Source of the DNA: Chthonobacter albigriseus
Lineage (GTDB): Bacteria; Pseudomonadota; Alphaproteobacteria; Rhizobiales; Pleomorphomonadaceae
DNA length: 64,000 bases
NCBI RefSeq assembly: GCF_013839445.1
Contig: NZ_JACDIT010000001.1
Location: 1,110,658 to 1,174,657, forward strand
Direction: 5' to 3'
Of this stretch, positions 12,157 through 22,358 are shown one piece after another. How positions within the stretch are numbered: position 1 is the stretch's first letter; every line of letters begins with the position of its first letter. Made by a program: the position numbers and the translations under genes. Under the pieces are notes generated by a model that was given only the letters and a program-made list of their open reading frames with translations, searched no databases and was not told the origin of the DNA.

Positions 12157-12590
12157 TCATGGTCCGCGAAGGCGGACCACCCACGCCTTGGTCAGGACGG
12201 CGCACTGTCGGTGGGCAGGATACCGAGCGGCGCCCGCAAATGGGTGGGGGTGGGCTGGGGGTGAGGGGCACGGCGATGGGGTCGGCAGATGGGGTTCGGC
12301 AGTTCAATATCCGTCATGGTCCGCGAAGGCGGACCATGACGGCGGGAAGGGGTTGGAAGCAGGACGATGGCGTGGGTGGTCCGCCTGCGCGGACCATGAC
12401 GGCGGAAGGGGGAGCGGCGGGACGACGGCGTGGGTGGTCCGCCTTCGCGGACCATGACGGCGGGAAGGGGGACCGGCGGGACGACGGCGTGGGTGGTCCG
12501 CCTGCGCGGACCATGACGGCGGAAGGGGGGAGCGGCGGGACGGCGGCGTGGGTGGTCCGCCTGCGCGGACCATGACGGTCGGGGGTCGAG
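12157..12590. repeat. Array of six palindromic repeats (core GGTCCGC-N4-GCGGACC)
   Basis: Core palindromes lie at 12161-12178, 12318-12335, 12378-12395, 12436-12453, 12495-12512 and 12554-12571. The last five are spaced 58-60 bases apart with conserved flanks (GCGTGGGT before, ATGACGG after). The first copy is inverted relative to copies 3-6. The second is a near-perfect hairpin with 14-base arms, CCGTCATGGTCCGC and its complement, around GAAG. Loops alternate between CTGC and CTTC/GAAG. This is an interspersed-palindrome (REP-like) cluster, and all open frames through it are by-products. Confidence 0.9.
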
Positions 12591-12592
12591 CG

Positions 12593-12640
12593 GTAGAGGC
12601 AGAGGTAGAGGTAGAGGTAGAGGTAGAGGTAGAGGTAATA
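12593..12640. repeat. Hexanucleotide microsatellite (GTAGAG)n
   Basis: Eight consecutive six-base units occur: GTAGAG, GCAGAG, five GTAGAG and a final GTAATA. The tract is not inside a credible gene. It abuts the palindrome array and is expected to vary in length by slippage. Confidence 0.9.
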
Positions 12641-12643
12641 GAG

Positions 12644-12669
12644 AAAGGGCGCCGCGCGAAGCGACGCCC
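12644..12669 (-). terminator. Possible rho-independent terminator, minus strand
   Basis: A nine-pair stem (12647-12655 with 12661-12669, one G-U pair on the minus-strand RNA) is followed on the minus strand by CTTTCTC. No minus-strand gene ends nearby, since rpsA has its own terminator at 13.28 kb. Confidence 0.45.
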
Positions 12670-13270
12670 CTGTTCAGGCTCTGCGCGATGTCGTCGAGAG
12701 AGCCGGCCAGCTTCGATCAAGAAGCCAGTCTAGTATCCCAAACCGAGTGCGGGTGGGACTTCGGAGAGTATCCTTCCTCGTCCCACCCGCGTCAAGTATG
12801 AATGCTCGGCAATGTCTGTCAGTCCACGCAAAACGGTCCGCAGTATGCTTTCGTGATTAAATTCGGATCGTGAATGACCGGCAATATCGGTCGCTCACGC
12901 GAACCCGGAGGGTTCGTGTCCTTGAAAACAACACCCGATGAATTCAACGAAAAACAGAGCCTAAATATTCCGACCCGGATCAAACGATCTCGATGTCTTG
13001 GTATTTCAAGTCAGTATCAGTTTCGCTTCAGCTCGAAGGCTTGAAATCCGCCGCCGATGGAGATCATCAAACACGAGAGCCCGTCGGGGCTCAAGCGGGC
13101 TTTCTGCTTTGTCCTAAATTGCCGATTATTAAGATGAAAAGTTATGATTAACGTCCGTGACGGGCGTTACTTGAGCCAACCGTTCGACGGGACTGCCCCG
13201 CGGAGCAGGTGGGGCGAGCGGGCGAGGCCGCGGGTCATCAAGGCGACGCCGGCGCAGGGCCGACCGCCGA
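12670..13270. other. Gene-free AT-richer region with structured elements
   Basis: No supported protein gene is visible. An 11-base inverted repeat (GCGGGTGGGAC at 12749-12759 with its complement at 12780-12790) encloses 20 bases. A second structure at 13077-13107 can fold as GAGCCC-GTCG-GGGCTC or as AGCCCG paired with CGGGCT at 13096-13101 followed by TTCTGCTTT, like a plus-strand terminator. A small RNA on the plus strand ending near 13107 is possible. Confidence 0.4.
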
Positions 13271-13275
13271 TGCGC

Positions 13276-13306
13276 AAAGAAAAAGGGCCCGCCTTGCGGC
13301 GGACCC
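13276..13306 (-). terminator. Rho-independent terminator of rpsA
   Basis: On the minus strand, GGGTCCGCC-GCAA-GGCGGGCCC (13306-13285) is followed by TTTTTCTTT. It lies 47 bases beyond the rpsA stop. Confidence 0.85.
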
Positions 13307-13352
13307 TTTCCCGATCCTGCGAAGACGGGCGCTGCGGACAGCGCCCGGCCGA

Positions 13353-15050
13353 TCACTCGTCGCCGTCCTGACGGGCCTTCAGGGCCGCGCCGAGGATGTC
13401 GCCGAGCGAGGCACCCGAGTCGGACGAACCGAACTGGGCCACGGCCTCCTTCTCCTCGGCGATCTCGAGCGCCTTGATGGAGAGACCGATCTTGCGGGTC
13501 TTGCGGTCGAACTGGGTGACGCGGGCGTCCACCTTCTCGCCGACGGCGAAGCGGTCCGGACGCTGCTCGGAGCGATCGCGCGACAGGTCGGCACGACGGA
13601 TGAAGGCCGTCATGTCGGTGTCGACGATCTTGACCTCGAGGCCGCCTTCCTTGACTTCAAGGATCTCGGTGGTGACCACGGAGTTGCGGCGGATCTCGCC
13701 GGCGCTCTCCATCGGGTCGTTGCCGAGCTGCTTGATGCCGAGGCTGATGCGCTCCTTCTCGACGTCGACGTCGAGCACGGCCGCCTTGACCACGTCGCCC
13801 TTCTGGAACTCCTCGATGACCTGTTCGCCCGGACGGTTCCAGTCGAGGTCGGAGAGGTGGACCATGCCGTCGACGTCGCCGTCGAGGCCGATGAACAGAC
13901 CGAACTCGGTCTTGTTCTTGACCTCGCCCTCGACCACGGAACCGGTGGGATACTTCTCGACGAAGGCCTCCCAGGGGTTCTGCAGGGTCTGCTTGAGGCC
14001 GAGCGAGATGCGGCGCTTGACCGGATCGACCTCGAGCACCATCACGTCGACCTCCTGCGAGGTGGACACGATCTTGCCCGGGTGGACGTTCTTCTTGGTC
14101 CAGGACATCTCGGAGACGTGGATCAGGCCTTCGATGCCCGGCTCCAGTTCGACGAACGCGCCGTAGTCGGTGATGTTGGTCACGCGGCCATGGAACTTGA
14201 CGCCGACCGGGTACTTGGCCTCGATGCCGTCCCAGGGATCGGCCTCGAGCTGCTTCATGCCCAGCGAGATGCGGTGGGTTTCCTGGTTGACGCGGATGAT
14301 CTGGACGCGCACCTGCTGGCCGATGTTGAGCACTTCGGTCGGGTGGTTGATGCGGCGCCAGGCGATGTCCGTGACGTGCAGGAGGCCGTCGATGCCACCG
14401 AGGTCGACGAAGGCGCCGTAGTCGGTGATGTTCTTGACCACACCCTCGACGACCTGGCCCTCTTCGAGGCTCTGGACGAGCTCGGAGCGCTGCTCGGCGC
14501 GGGTCTCTTCAAGCACGACGCGGCGCGAGACGACGATGTTGCCGCGGCGCTTGTCCATCTTGAGGATCTGGAACGGCTGCGGCGAGTGCATCAGCGGGGC
14601 GACGTCGCGCACGGGGCGGATGTCGACCTGGGAACGCGGCAGGAAGGCGGTGGCGCCGTCGAGATCGACGGTGAAGCCGCCCTTGACCTGGTTGAAGATG
14701 TGCCCGATGACCTTCTCGCCCTTTTCGAAGGCGACTTCCAGGCGGACCCAGCTCTCTTCGCGGCGGGCCTTGTCACGGGAGAGGACGGCCTCGCCGAGCG
14801 CGTTCTCGATGCGCTCCAGGTAGACCTCGACGATGTCGCCGGGCTTCAGCTCGCCGTCGCGGGCGCGGGCGCCGAATTCCTTGAGGGGAACGCGACCCTC
14901 GACCTTCAGGCCGACGTCGATGACCGCGAGGTCCTTCTCGATGGCGACGACGGTGCCCTTGACCACGGCACCTTCGATGACGTCCGAGGCGGTCAGGCTC
15001 TCGGCGAGAAGGGCGGCGAAATCCTCACGGGAGGGATTGATAGCGGACAT
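13353..15050 (-). CDS. rpsA: 30S ribosomal protein S1
   Basis: This 565-residue protein has six S1 RNA-binding motifs in series. Typical strings are GAFVDLGGIDGLLHVTDIAW, GAFVELEPGIEGLIHVSEMSW and GLFIGLDGDVDGMVHLSDLDW. It binds mRNA on the 30S subunit and helps initiation. ATG 15050 begins MSAINPSREDFAALL, matching alphaproteobacterial S1. It follows cmk in the same direction, the widely conserved cmk-rpsA order. Confidence 0.97.
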   Translation of the reverse strand: MSAINPSREDFAALLAESLTASDVIEGAVVKGTVVAIEKDLAVIDVGLKVEGRVPLKEFGARARDGELKPGDIVEVYLERIENALGEAVLSRDKARREESWVRLEVAFEKGEKVIGHIFNQVKGGFTVDLDGATAFLPRSQVDIRPVRDVAPLMHSPQPFQILKMDKRRGNIVVSRRVVLEETRAEQRSELVQSLEEGQVVEGVVKNITDYGAFVDLGGIDGLLHVTDIAWRRINHPTEVLNIGQQVRVQIIRVNQETHRISLGMKQLEADPWDGIEAKYPVGVKFHGRVTNITDYGAFVELEPGIEGLIHVSEMSWTKKNVHPGKIVSTSQEVDVMVLEVDPVKRRISLGLKQTLQNPWEAFVEKYPTGSVVEGEVKNKTEFGLFIGLDGDVDGMVHLSDLDWNRPGEQVIEEFQKGDVVKAAVLDVDVEKERISLGIKQLGNDPMESAGEIRRNSVVTTEILEVKEGGLEVKIVDTDMTAFIRRADLSRDRSEQRPDRFAVGEKVDARVTQFDRKTRKIGLSIKALEIAEEKEAVAQFGSSDSGASLGDILGAALKARQDGDE

Positions 15051-15324
15051 TGAAACTCCTGATGCCGGATGACCGGCCGCGTCGGCTGGGTTCGTGTTGG
15101 CGTTCGGGCGATCCCACCGATGCCGGCCGATATGGCCGGACGACCGCCGAAGAGGCGGGTGCCGACGCGAGAGATCGGCGGGACTACCCAGGCTTTTCCA
15201 TGGAGCCGCGCGGACGGAGACCGCCCACGCGACGCGCTCATATAGGCGAAGAGCGCCCGCGGAGCAAGGCGAAACGGCGCGAACCGGCGCGAACGGACGG
15301 CTTGATGAACGGATCCGCGCGGTT

Positions 15325-15945
15325 TCAGCGCCGGGCGTCGATCGCGGCGACGGCGGCGGCGAAGGCGCCGTCGCGGTCTAGGCCGGAGGTGTCGATGATG
15401 ACGGCGTCCGCGGCCGGCCGGAGCGGCGCGGTGGCGCGGGTGCTGTCGCGCTCGTCGCGCTCGCGGACCTCGGCGAGGATGCGGGCGTAGTCGACGTCGC
15501 GGCCCTTGGCGGCGAGCTCGTCGGTGCGGCGGCGGGCGCGGACTTCCGCCGAGGCGGTGACGAAGAGCTTCACGTCGGCCCCGGGGCAGATGACGGTGCC
15601 GATGTCGCGGCCATCGAGGACGGCGCCGCCGGGGCGGGCCGCGAAGTCGCGCTGGAAGTCGACGAGCGCGGCGCGGACCGGCGGGTGGACGGCAACGCGG
15701 GAAGCGAGTTCGCCGGCCTCCCGGCCGCGCAGGTCGTCGCGCGCGAGGTCGCCGGACGTCAGGGCGCGGGCGATGGCGCCGGTCGCGGCGGCGTCGTCGA
15801 GGTCGATGCCGCGGTCGTGGGCGAGGCGGCCGATGGCGCGGTAGAGCAGCCCGGTGTCGAGATACGGCAGACCGTAGTGGGCGGCGAGGCGCTCGGCGAG
15901 GGTGCCCTTGCCGGCGGCCGCCGGCCCGTCGATGGCGATGATCAT
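15325..15945 (-). CDS. cmk: Cytidylate kinase
   Basis: This 206-residue NMP kinase phosphorylates CMP and dCMP. It has the P-loop [31 protein letters not shown], the [20 protein letters not shown] segment and the lid [19 protein letters not shown] 15945 was chosen since [14 protein letters not shown] is the conserved beginning. It lies upstream of rpsA on the same strand, and aroA follows further upstream, separated here by a plus-strand PAP2 gene. Confidence 0.95.
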   Translation of the reverse strand: MIIAIDGPAAAGKGTLAERLAAHYGLPYLDTGLLYRAIGRLAHDRGIDLDDAAATGAIARALTSGDLARDDLRGREAGELASRVAVHPPVRAALVDFQRDFAARPGGAVLDGRDIGTVICPGADVKLFVTASAEVRARRRTDELAAKGRDVDYARILAEVRERDERDSTRATAPLRPAADAVIIDTSGLDRDGAFAAAVAAIDARR

Positions 15946-16098
15946 GAGGCGCTGGTCCCGCGTCGGTATGCCGTTCGGCAGGGACCTAGCACCGGGGTGG
16001 GCGGGCGGCAAGCGGGGCGGGCGGCGGCAAGCCGATGTTAAGCGGGTCGCGGGTAGGCTGCCGCCTCAACCCCGCAACGGACGAGACCCGCCGCGCCC

Positions 16099-17046
16099 AT
16101 GACCTATCGCACCGACCAGGATGCCCGCGTGATCCGACGCCTGGACGCGGCCATCTCTGCGCTGATCGCGGCGGTGATCGCGCTCGACGTCGTGCTCGGC
16201 GCCGCGCTAGGCTTCCGGGTGGAGTGGACGACCTTCGGTATTCCGGCACTGGCGACGGCGGCGGCGCTGACCGGCGCGGTGGTGTACGGCCGGTGGCGCC
16301 CCGACGAGCGGCTGGCGACCGCCTGCATGGGGACGGCGCAGCTGGTGGCGTTCACCGCGGCGGGCGCGCCACTCTCCTACATCGCGGCATCCGCGGGCCT
16401 GCCGCTCCAGGACGACGTCTTCGCCGCGATCGACGCCGCGTTGGGCTTCGACTGGGTGTGGCTGTTCCAGGTGATGGACCGGTGGAGCGCGCTGCAGCCG
16501 CTGTTCTCGGTGCCCTACGGCTCGATGCTGCCGCAGATCGCGGTGATGACGCTCGCCCTCGGCTTCTTCGGCCGGCACCTGGAGCTGAGACTGTTTCTCC
16601 TGGCCTTCGCGCTGGCGGCCCTTTCGACCGTGGCCGCCTCGGCCGTGGTGCCGGCCGTGGGCCCTCCGCTCCACTACAACATCGAGGCGCTGGGGCTCGC
16701 CCTCAAGACCGCCACCGGCACGCAGCATGTGGCCGTGTTCGAAGGACTGCGCGACGGATCGATCCGCACGCTGGTCGGGCTCGGCACCGAAGGATTGATC
16801 TGCATGCCCAGCCTTCACGCGGCTTCGGCGGTGCTGCTGATGCGCGCAGGCCTGGTCCTGCCGGTGCTGCGCTGGCCCTTCGTGGCGATCAACGCGCTGA
16901 TGTTGTTCTCGACCGTGATCGAGGGATCGCACTATCTCGCCGATGTGCTGGCCGGCGTCGCCCTCGCCTTTGCGGCGGAGCGGGCCGCCCGCGCTATCGC
17001 CAAGGCCGCCGCGCGGGACCGGGTGCGGGCGACAGCGCTGGCCTGA
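16099..17046 (+). CDS. PAP2-superfamily membrane phosphatase (IPC-synthase-like)
   Basis: This 315-residue integral membrane protein has about six hydrophobic helices. The C-terminal motif pair MPSLHAASAVLL and GSHYLADVLAG is the PAP2 catalytic His/His-Asp signature, most like the inositol-phosphorylceramide-synthase subgroup. The substrate is probably a lipid phosphate or phosphoglyceride, unproven. It is inserted between cmk and aroA in the opposite orientation, convergent with aroA (22 bases between stops). Confidence 0.78.
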   Translation: MTYRTDQDARVIRRLDAAISALIAAVIALDVVLGAALGFRVEWTTFGIPALATAAALTGAVVYGRWRPDERLATACMGTAQLVAFTAAGAPLSYIAASAGLPLQDDVFAAIDAALGFDWVWLFQVMDRWSALQPLFSVPYGSMLPQIAVMTLALGFFGRHLELRLFLLAFALAALSTVAASAVVPAVGPPLHYNIEALGLALKTATGTQHVAVFEGLRDGSIRTLVGLGTEGLICMPSLHAASAVLLMRAGLVLPVLRWPFVAINALMLFSTVIEGSHYLADVLAGVALAFAAERAARAIAKAAARDRVRATALA

Positions 17047-17068
17047 GGGCTCCCGACCGGCCGCCGGG

Positions 17069-19038
<1,970 letters not shown>

Positions 19039-19086
19039 GGCGCCCTGCCCTTCGCCGACCGGCCGTGCGCCGGCCGGCTGTTTCCA

Positions 19087-19125
19087 GAAACCCCGCCCGG
19101 CCTCGCCGCGGCGGGGTTTCCGCTT
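19087..19125 (+). terminator. Rho-independent terminator after the TIGR02300 gene
   Basis: A perfect 11-pair stem, GAAACCCCGCC (19087-19097) with GGCGGGGTTTC (19110-19120), is followed by CGCTTTATA about 50 bases beyond the stop codon. Confidence 0.75.
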
Positions 19126-19302
19126 TATAGGCCAAGCCTTTGCCGGGCGGCGGCGTGGAAGTTGGCGAGGCATGGAAAAAAGAACTTGATCGCCGGTCGG
19201 ATGCCCCGTATATCCGGCCGCGTCGAGCCGGACCCAAGCCGGCGCCGCTTCGGAAACCCCGAACGGCGGACATTTCACCGGCGAAAGCCGGCGACCTCGT
19301 GT

Positions 19303-19378
<76 letters not shown>

Positions 19379-19965
19379 ACTCCCCTTGCTAACATATTGC
19401 GAATAAAGGCCTTTCCGGAAGGGGGCTCTTGCGGCCCCAATCTGGGCCCCACACGTCTACTGAGGTCTATTGCCGTTATCAATCTCGGCAGGTGATCGGA
19501 GGCTTGAAGGCGATCGCACTGTGCGGGCGTTCCTCACGGCTAGAGCGAGACTGTAGTCAGCGCCATCTTCGGGCCGGCGCAGGTCTGTCCCCACATGAAC
19601 CTTAGAGGTAGGAGGCCGACATCGGATTGGACGGGTTGGTCATCGAGAGCTCGCTACGAGAACGGCTCTCTATCGGTCATGAATCCCAGCTGTTACAAGC
19701 TTAGCAAACGTCGCAAGCACCAGCTCGGGGCTTTCGTCCAATACCTGATGGCGTTATGCGGCCGCCCTCAATTCCACCTCCGATAGTGAGGTGCTCGACA
19801 ATGGCTCGCATAGCCTGATGATGCCCCAAATGCTGCCGCCCGTGGTGGACCCGGCCAACCATTCCTCCGAGCGCCGCGTGTTTCCTTTTCAGGGACCGCT
19901 CCATTCGGGAAGCGAGACGAGTCGGCCCTTGCATCGCGCGTGCTTCTTCGGCATTAGGTACGTAC
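19379..19965. other. 587-base region without a supported gene
   Basis: The base composition is less GC-rich than either side. Short open frames at 19595-19786 (plus) and 19701-19967 (minus) resemble nothing I recognise. A GGGGC/GCCCC hairpin just after the tRNA may be its terminator. I see no integrase gene and no duplicated tRNA end. This is the junction of core and island. Confidence 0.4.
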
Positions 19966-20337
19966 ATGCACGGATTCGCCCGCCTCCTGACGACCTGGTT
20001 CGTCGCCGCGTTCTTCGCGGTGGCGTCCGTCGCTTGGGCGGGCTACGGAGATCCCTTACAGCCCGCCACCGCTGCCGCTTCGGCAGACCATGGCGATCAC
20101 GTGCATTCGCATGCGGACGCCGTCTGTCTTGACGCGGATGGCTGCTCGGACCTCGCGGGACACGGTCACGATGCAGAATCCGCATGCTGCGCGTTCGCGT
20201 GCCACGTCGTTGCAAACCTTCCCTGCGGTGCGGTCCTGAGCCATTCCGCCGAGGCTTGGCGGCATCGTGTTGATGATCCGGCCGCCCTCCTGGGCTCGGT
20301 GCCGGTCGAGCCCGATCGTCCGCCGAGAACGGCCTGA
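19966..20337 (+). CDS. Small secreted His/Cys-rich protein, copper island (type 1)
   Basis: This 123-residue protein has a signal peptide (about residues 1-25, ending AWAG). The mature part is rich in His, Cys and Asp: DHGDHVHSHADAVCLDADGCSDLAGHGHDAESACCAFACH. These are likely soft-metal ligands, so periplasmic copper binding is inferred. It heads the plus-strand run of lipoprotein, TolC-like and oxidase genes. The string CLDADGC recurs as CMDANGC in the small protein at 25939, suggesting that the two are related. The family is not recognised. Confidence 0.6.
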   Translation: MHGFARLLTTWFVAAFFAVASVAWAGYGDPLQPATAAASADHGDHVHSHADAVCLDADGCSDLAGHGHDAESACCAFACHVVANLPCGAVLSHSAEAWRHRVDDPAALLGSVPVEPDRPPRTA

Positions 20338-20475
20338 CGCCTCCCGTCGGCGGAGACCTGCCGACACCCGTCGCCCTATGACCGCGTCCGTCGATCGCGT
20401 GCGAAGCCTTCCGGCCTCGACGCCGATCGCCTCCAACGACGGTCCGACCGATCCCTCCTCGCCCTCGAGGATTCC

Positions 20476-20691
20476 ATGAAGCTTCCGATCGTGGTGGCAG
20501 CCGCCGCCATGCTGTCCGCCTGTGCCGCCGAGCCGCCAGGTGCTGCGACGCTCGCTGTCGCCGATCCGTTCGCCCCCGTTCCCGCCGTTGCTGCCGTTCC
20601 GGTGATGTCAGGGACCGCGGACCACCGCCCTGTCGATCCACGCCCTTGGGGCGACGTGAACATGCGCGTGGCGCCGGGAGGGGATGAATGA
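20476..20691 (+). CDS. Small lipoprotein next to the TolC-like gene
   Basis: This 71-residue protein has a lipobox LSAC at residues 13-16 after a short hydrophobic signal, so it is probably lipidated. The rest is Pro/Ala-rich and ends PRPWGDVNMRVAPGGDE. The stop overlaps the next ATG (ATGA at 20688-20691), indicating translational coupling with the outer-membrane factor. No domain is recognised. A small partner of the TolC-type protein is a reasonable guess from context only. Confidence 0.6.
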   Translation: MKLPIVVAAAAMLSACAAEPPGAATLAVADPFAPVPAVAAVPVMSGTADHRPVDPRPWGDVNMRVAPGGDE

Positions 20692-22358
20692 TCCCCCGTC
20701 CGACGACCTTCCGGATCTTCCCCGGCCTTGCCGCCGCGCTGCTGCTCGGCGCCTGCGCCTCCTTCACGCCCGACGGCGGCATGGCCCCGGTGGCGAGCCG
20801 CGTGTCGCTCGAACTCGGCAAGGACACCGTCAAGATCACGTCCGCCGCCGACGAGCTCGGCGCCGGCGAGCGCGTCCAGGCGCTCCTCGCCAAGCCGCTG
20901 ACGGTGGACGCGGCCGTCCAGGTCGCGCTCCTCAACAACCGCGGTCTGCAAGCGGAGTACAACGCGCTGGGCATTTCGGAGGCGGACTATGTCGCCGCCA
21001 CGCTGCCGCCGATCAACCCGGCCGTTTCGCTCGAACGAGCGCTGACGGAGTGGGAGTTCGGCATCGAGCGCAGTCTCGCGGTCGGACTCGTCAAGCTCGC
21101 CACCTGGCCGAAGCGCAGGGCGATCGCGGCCACGAGCTTCGAGGCGGCCCAGTACCGCGCGATCGAGGCGACCTTCCGGACGGCCGCCGACACCCGGCGG
21201 GCCTTCTACGAGGCCGTCGGCGCGCGGCAGCGGGCGGGCTTCCTGGAGCGGGCGCGCCAGACGGCCTCGCTCGCCGCGGAGCTCACCACCAAGCTCGGCG
21301 AGACCGGGGCCGCGACGAGGGGCGCCCAGGCCCGCGCGAGCGCCTTCTACGCCGAGGTCTCGGCGGAACTCGCCAAGGCCCGGCTCGACGCCGACCGAGC
21401 CCGGGAGACGTTGACGCGGCAGATGGGGCTCTGGGGAACCGCCGCAGCCGACTTCAAGCTGCCGTCGAGCCTTCCGAAGCTGCCGAAGATCCGCAGCGTC
21501 GCCGAGGTCGAGGCCGATGCGGTTCGCAGGCGGGTCGATCTGATCGCGGCGCGGCTGGAGCTCGACGCCACGGCCAAGGAGCTCGGCCTTACCAACGCCA
21601 CACGCTTCCTCTCGGTGCTGGAACTTACCGGGACGGGCACCACGGAATGGGTGCGGGACGACGGCGAGACGGAGCGGGAGGAGACCGGTTCGCTCGAGCT
21701 CCACGTCGAGATCCCGATCTGGGACTTTGGTGAGACCGGCCGCCGCCGCGCAGTGGAAACCTACATGCAGGCGGTCAATCGCCTGGTGGAGCAGGCCGTC
21801 AACGTCCGATCCGAAGCGCGCGAGGCTTACCGCGCCTACCGGGCCACCCACGACATTGCCCGTCAGTACCAAAACCGGGTGATCCCGCTCCGCAACTTGA
21901 TCGAGGAGGAGTCTCTCCTCGAATACAACGGCATGCTGATCGACATCCTCGACCTCCTGAACACGGAGCGTGAGACGATCGATAGCAACGTCGCGGCCAT
22001 CGAAGCCAAGCGCGACTTCTTCATCGCAGAGGTTGACTTCCAGGCCGCGCTGATCGGCGGCGGGGGAAGCGGCGGCCGCTCCGGGGCGGAGACCGGCGGC
22101 GCGGGCGCCGTCGCCGACCCCGGCGGACACTGGGGGGGGACGAACCCAAGGCCCTATCCCCCAGGTCCCTCCTCGGGGGCTCAGGCGCGGGCGCCCTCGT
22201 CGGCGCGGGCGTCGTCTCCGGGCGCGTCCAGGCCGCCTCGATACCCGAGGCCCCGACCATGGCCGAGCCCACCATGCAGCCGCCGCTCGTGCCGACCACC
22301 GGCCCTGACTACAACCCGGTGGTCACGCTCAACGGCTGGACGCTGCCCTGGCGCATGA
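20688..22358 (+). CDS. TolC-family outer-membrane factor, lipoprotein type (3' end disturbed)
   Basis: The first ~460 residues form a CusC-like efflux outer-membrane protein. It has a lipobox LLGAC at residues 19-23, then two OEP repeats with long coiled-coil stretches (around residues 170-250 and 360-440) and the conserved ending AIEAKRDFFIAEVDFQAAL. After about residue 455 the frame becomes Gly/Pro/Arg-rich low-complexity sequence and overlaps the next gene by 100 bases, so the native stop has probably been lost. A run of eight G at 22132-22139 lies in the disturbed stretch. No RND pump or membrane-fusion genes accompany it, so its pump partner is elsewhere or absent. Confidence 0.75.
   Translation: MIPRPTTFRIFPGLAAALLLGACASFTPDGGMAPVASRVSLELGKDTVKITSAADELGAGERVQALLAKPLTVDAAVQVALLNNRGLQAEYNALGISEADYVAATLPPINPAVSLERALTEWEFGIERSLAVGLVKLATWPKRRAIAATSFEAAQYRAIEATFRTAADTRRAFYEAVGARQRAGFLERARQTASLAAELTTKLGETGAATRGAQARASAFYAEVSAELAKARLDADRARETLTRQMGLWGTAAADFKLPSSLPKLPKIRSVAEVEADAVRRRVDLIAARLELDATAKELGLTNATRFLSVLELTGTGTTEWVRDDGETEREETGSLELHVEIPIWDFGETGRRRAVETYMQAVNRLVEQAVNVRSEAREAYRAYRATHDIARQYQNRVIPLRNLIEEESLLEYNGMLIDILDLLNTERETIDSNVAAIEAKRDFFIAEVDFQAALIGGGGSGGRSGAETGGAGAVADPGGHWGGTNPRPYPPGPSSGAQARAPSSARASSPGASRPPRYPRPRPWPSPPCSRRSCRPPALTTTRWSRSTAGRCPGA

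Noticed and set aside
12157-12590. CRISPR array
   Set aside because: The regular spacing is suggestive, but the flanks between palindromes are themselves conserved, one copy is inverted, and no cas genes are near.
13209-15053. Long open frame on the plus strand opposite rpsA
   Set aside because: It is the antisense reading of a highly expressed GC-rich gene. It has Leu/Asp/His-rich composition and no family similarity.
19595-19967. Small genes or transposase remnant after tRNA-Ala
   Set aside because: Neither strand gives a frame with recognisable similarity, a ribosome site or the codon use of the neighbours.
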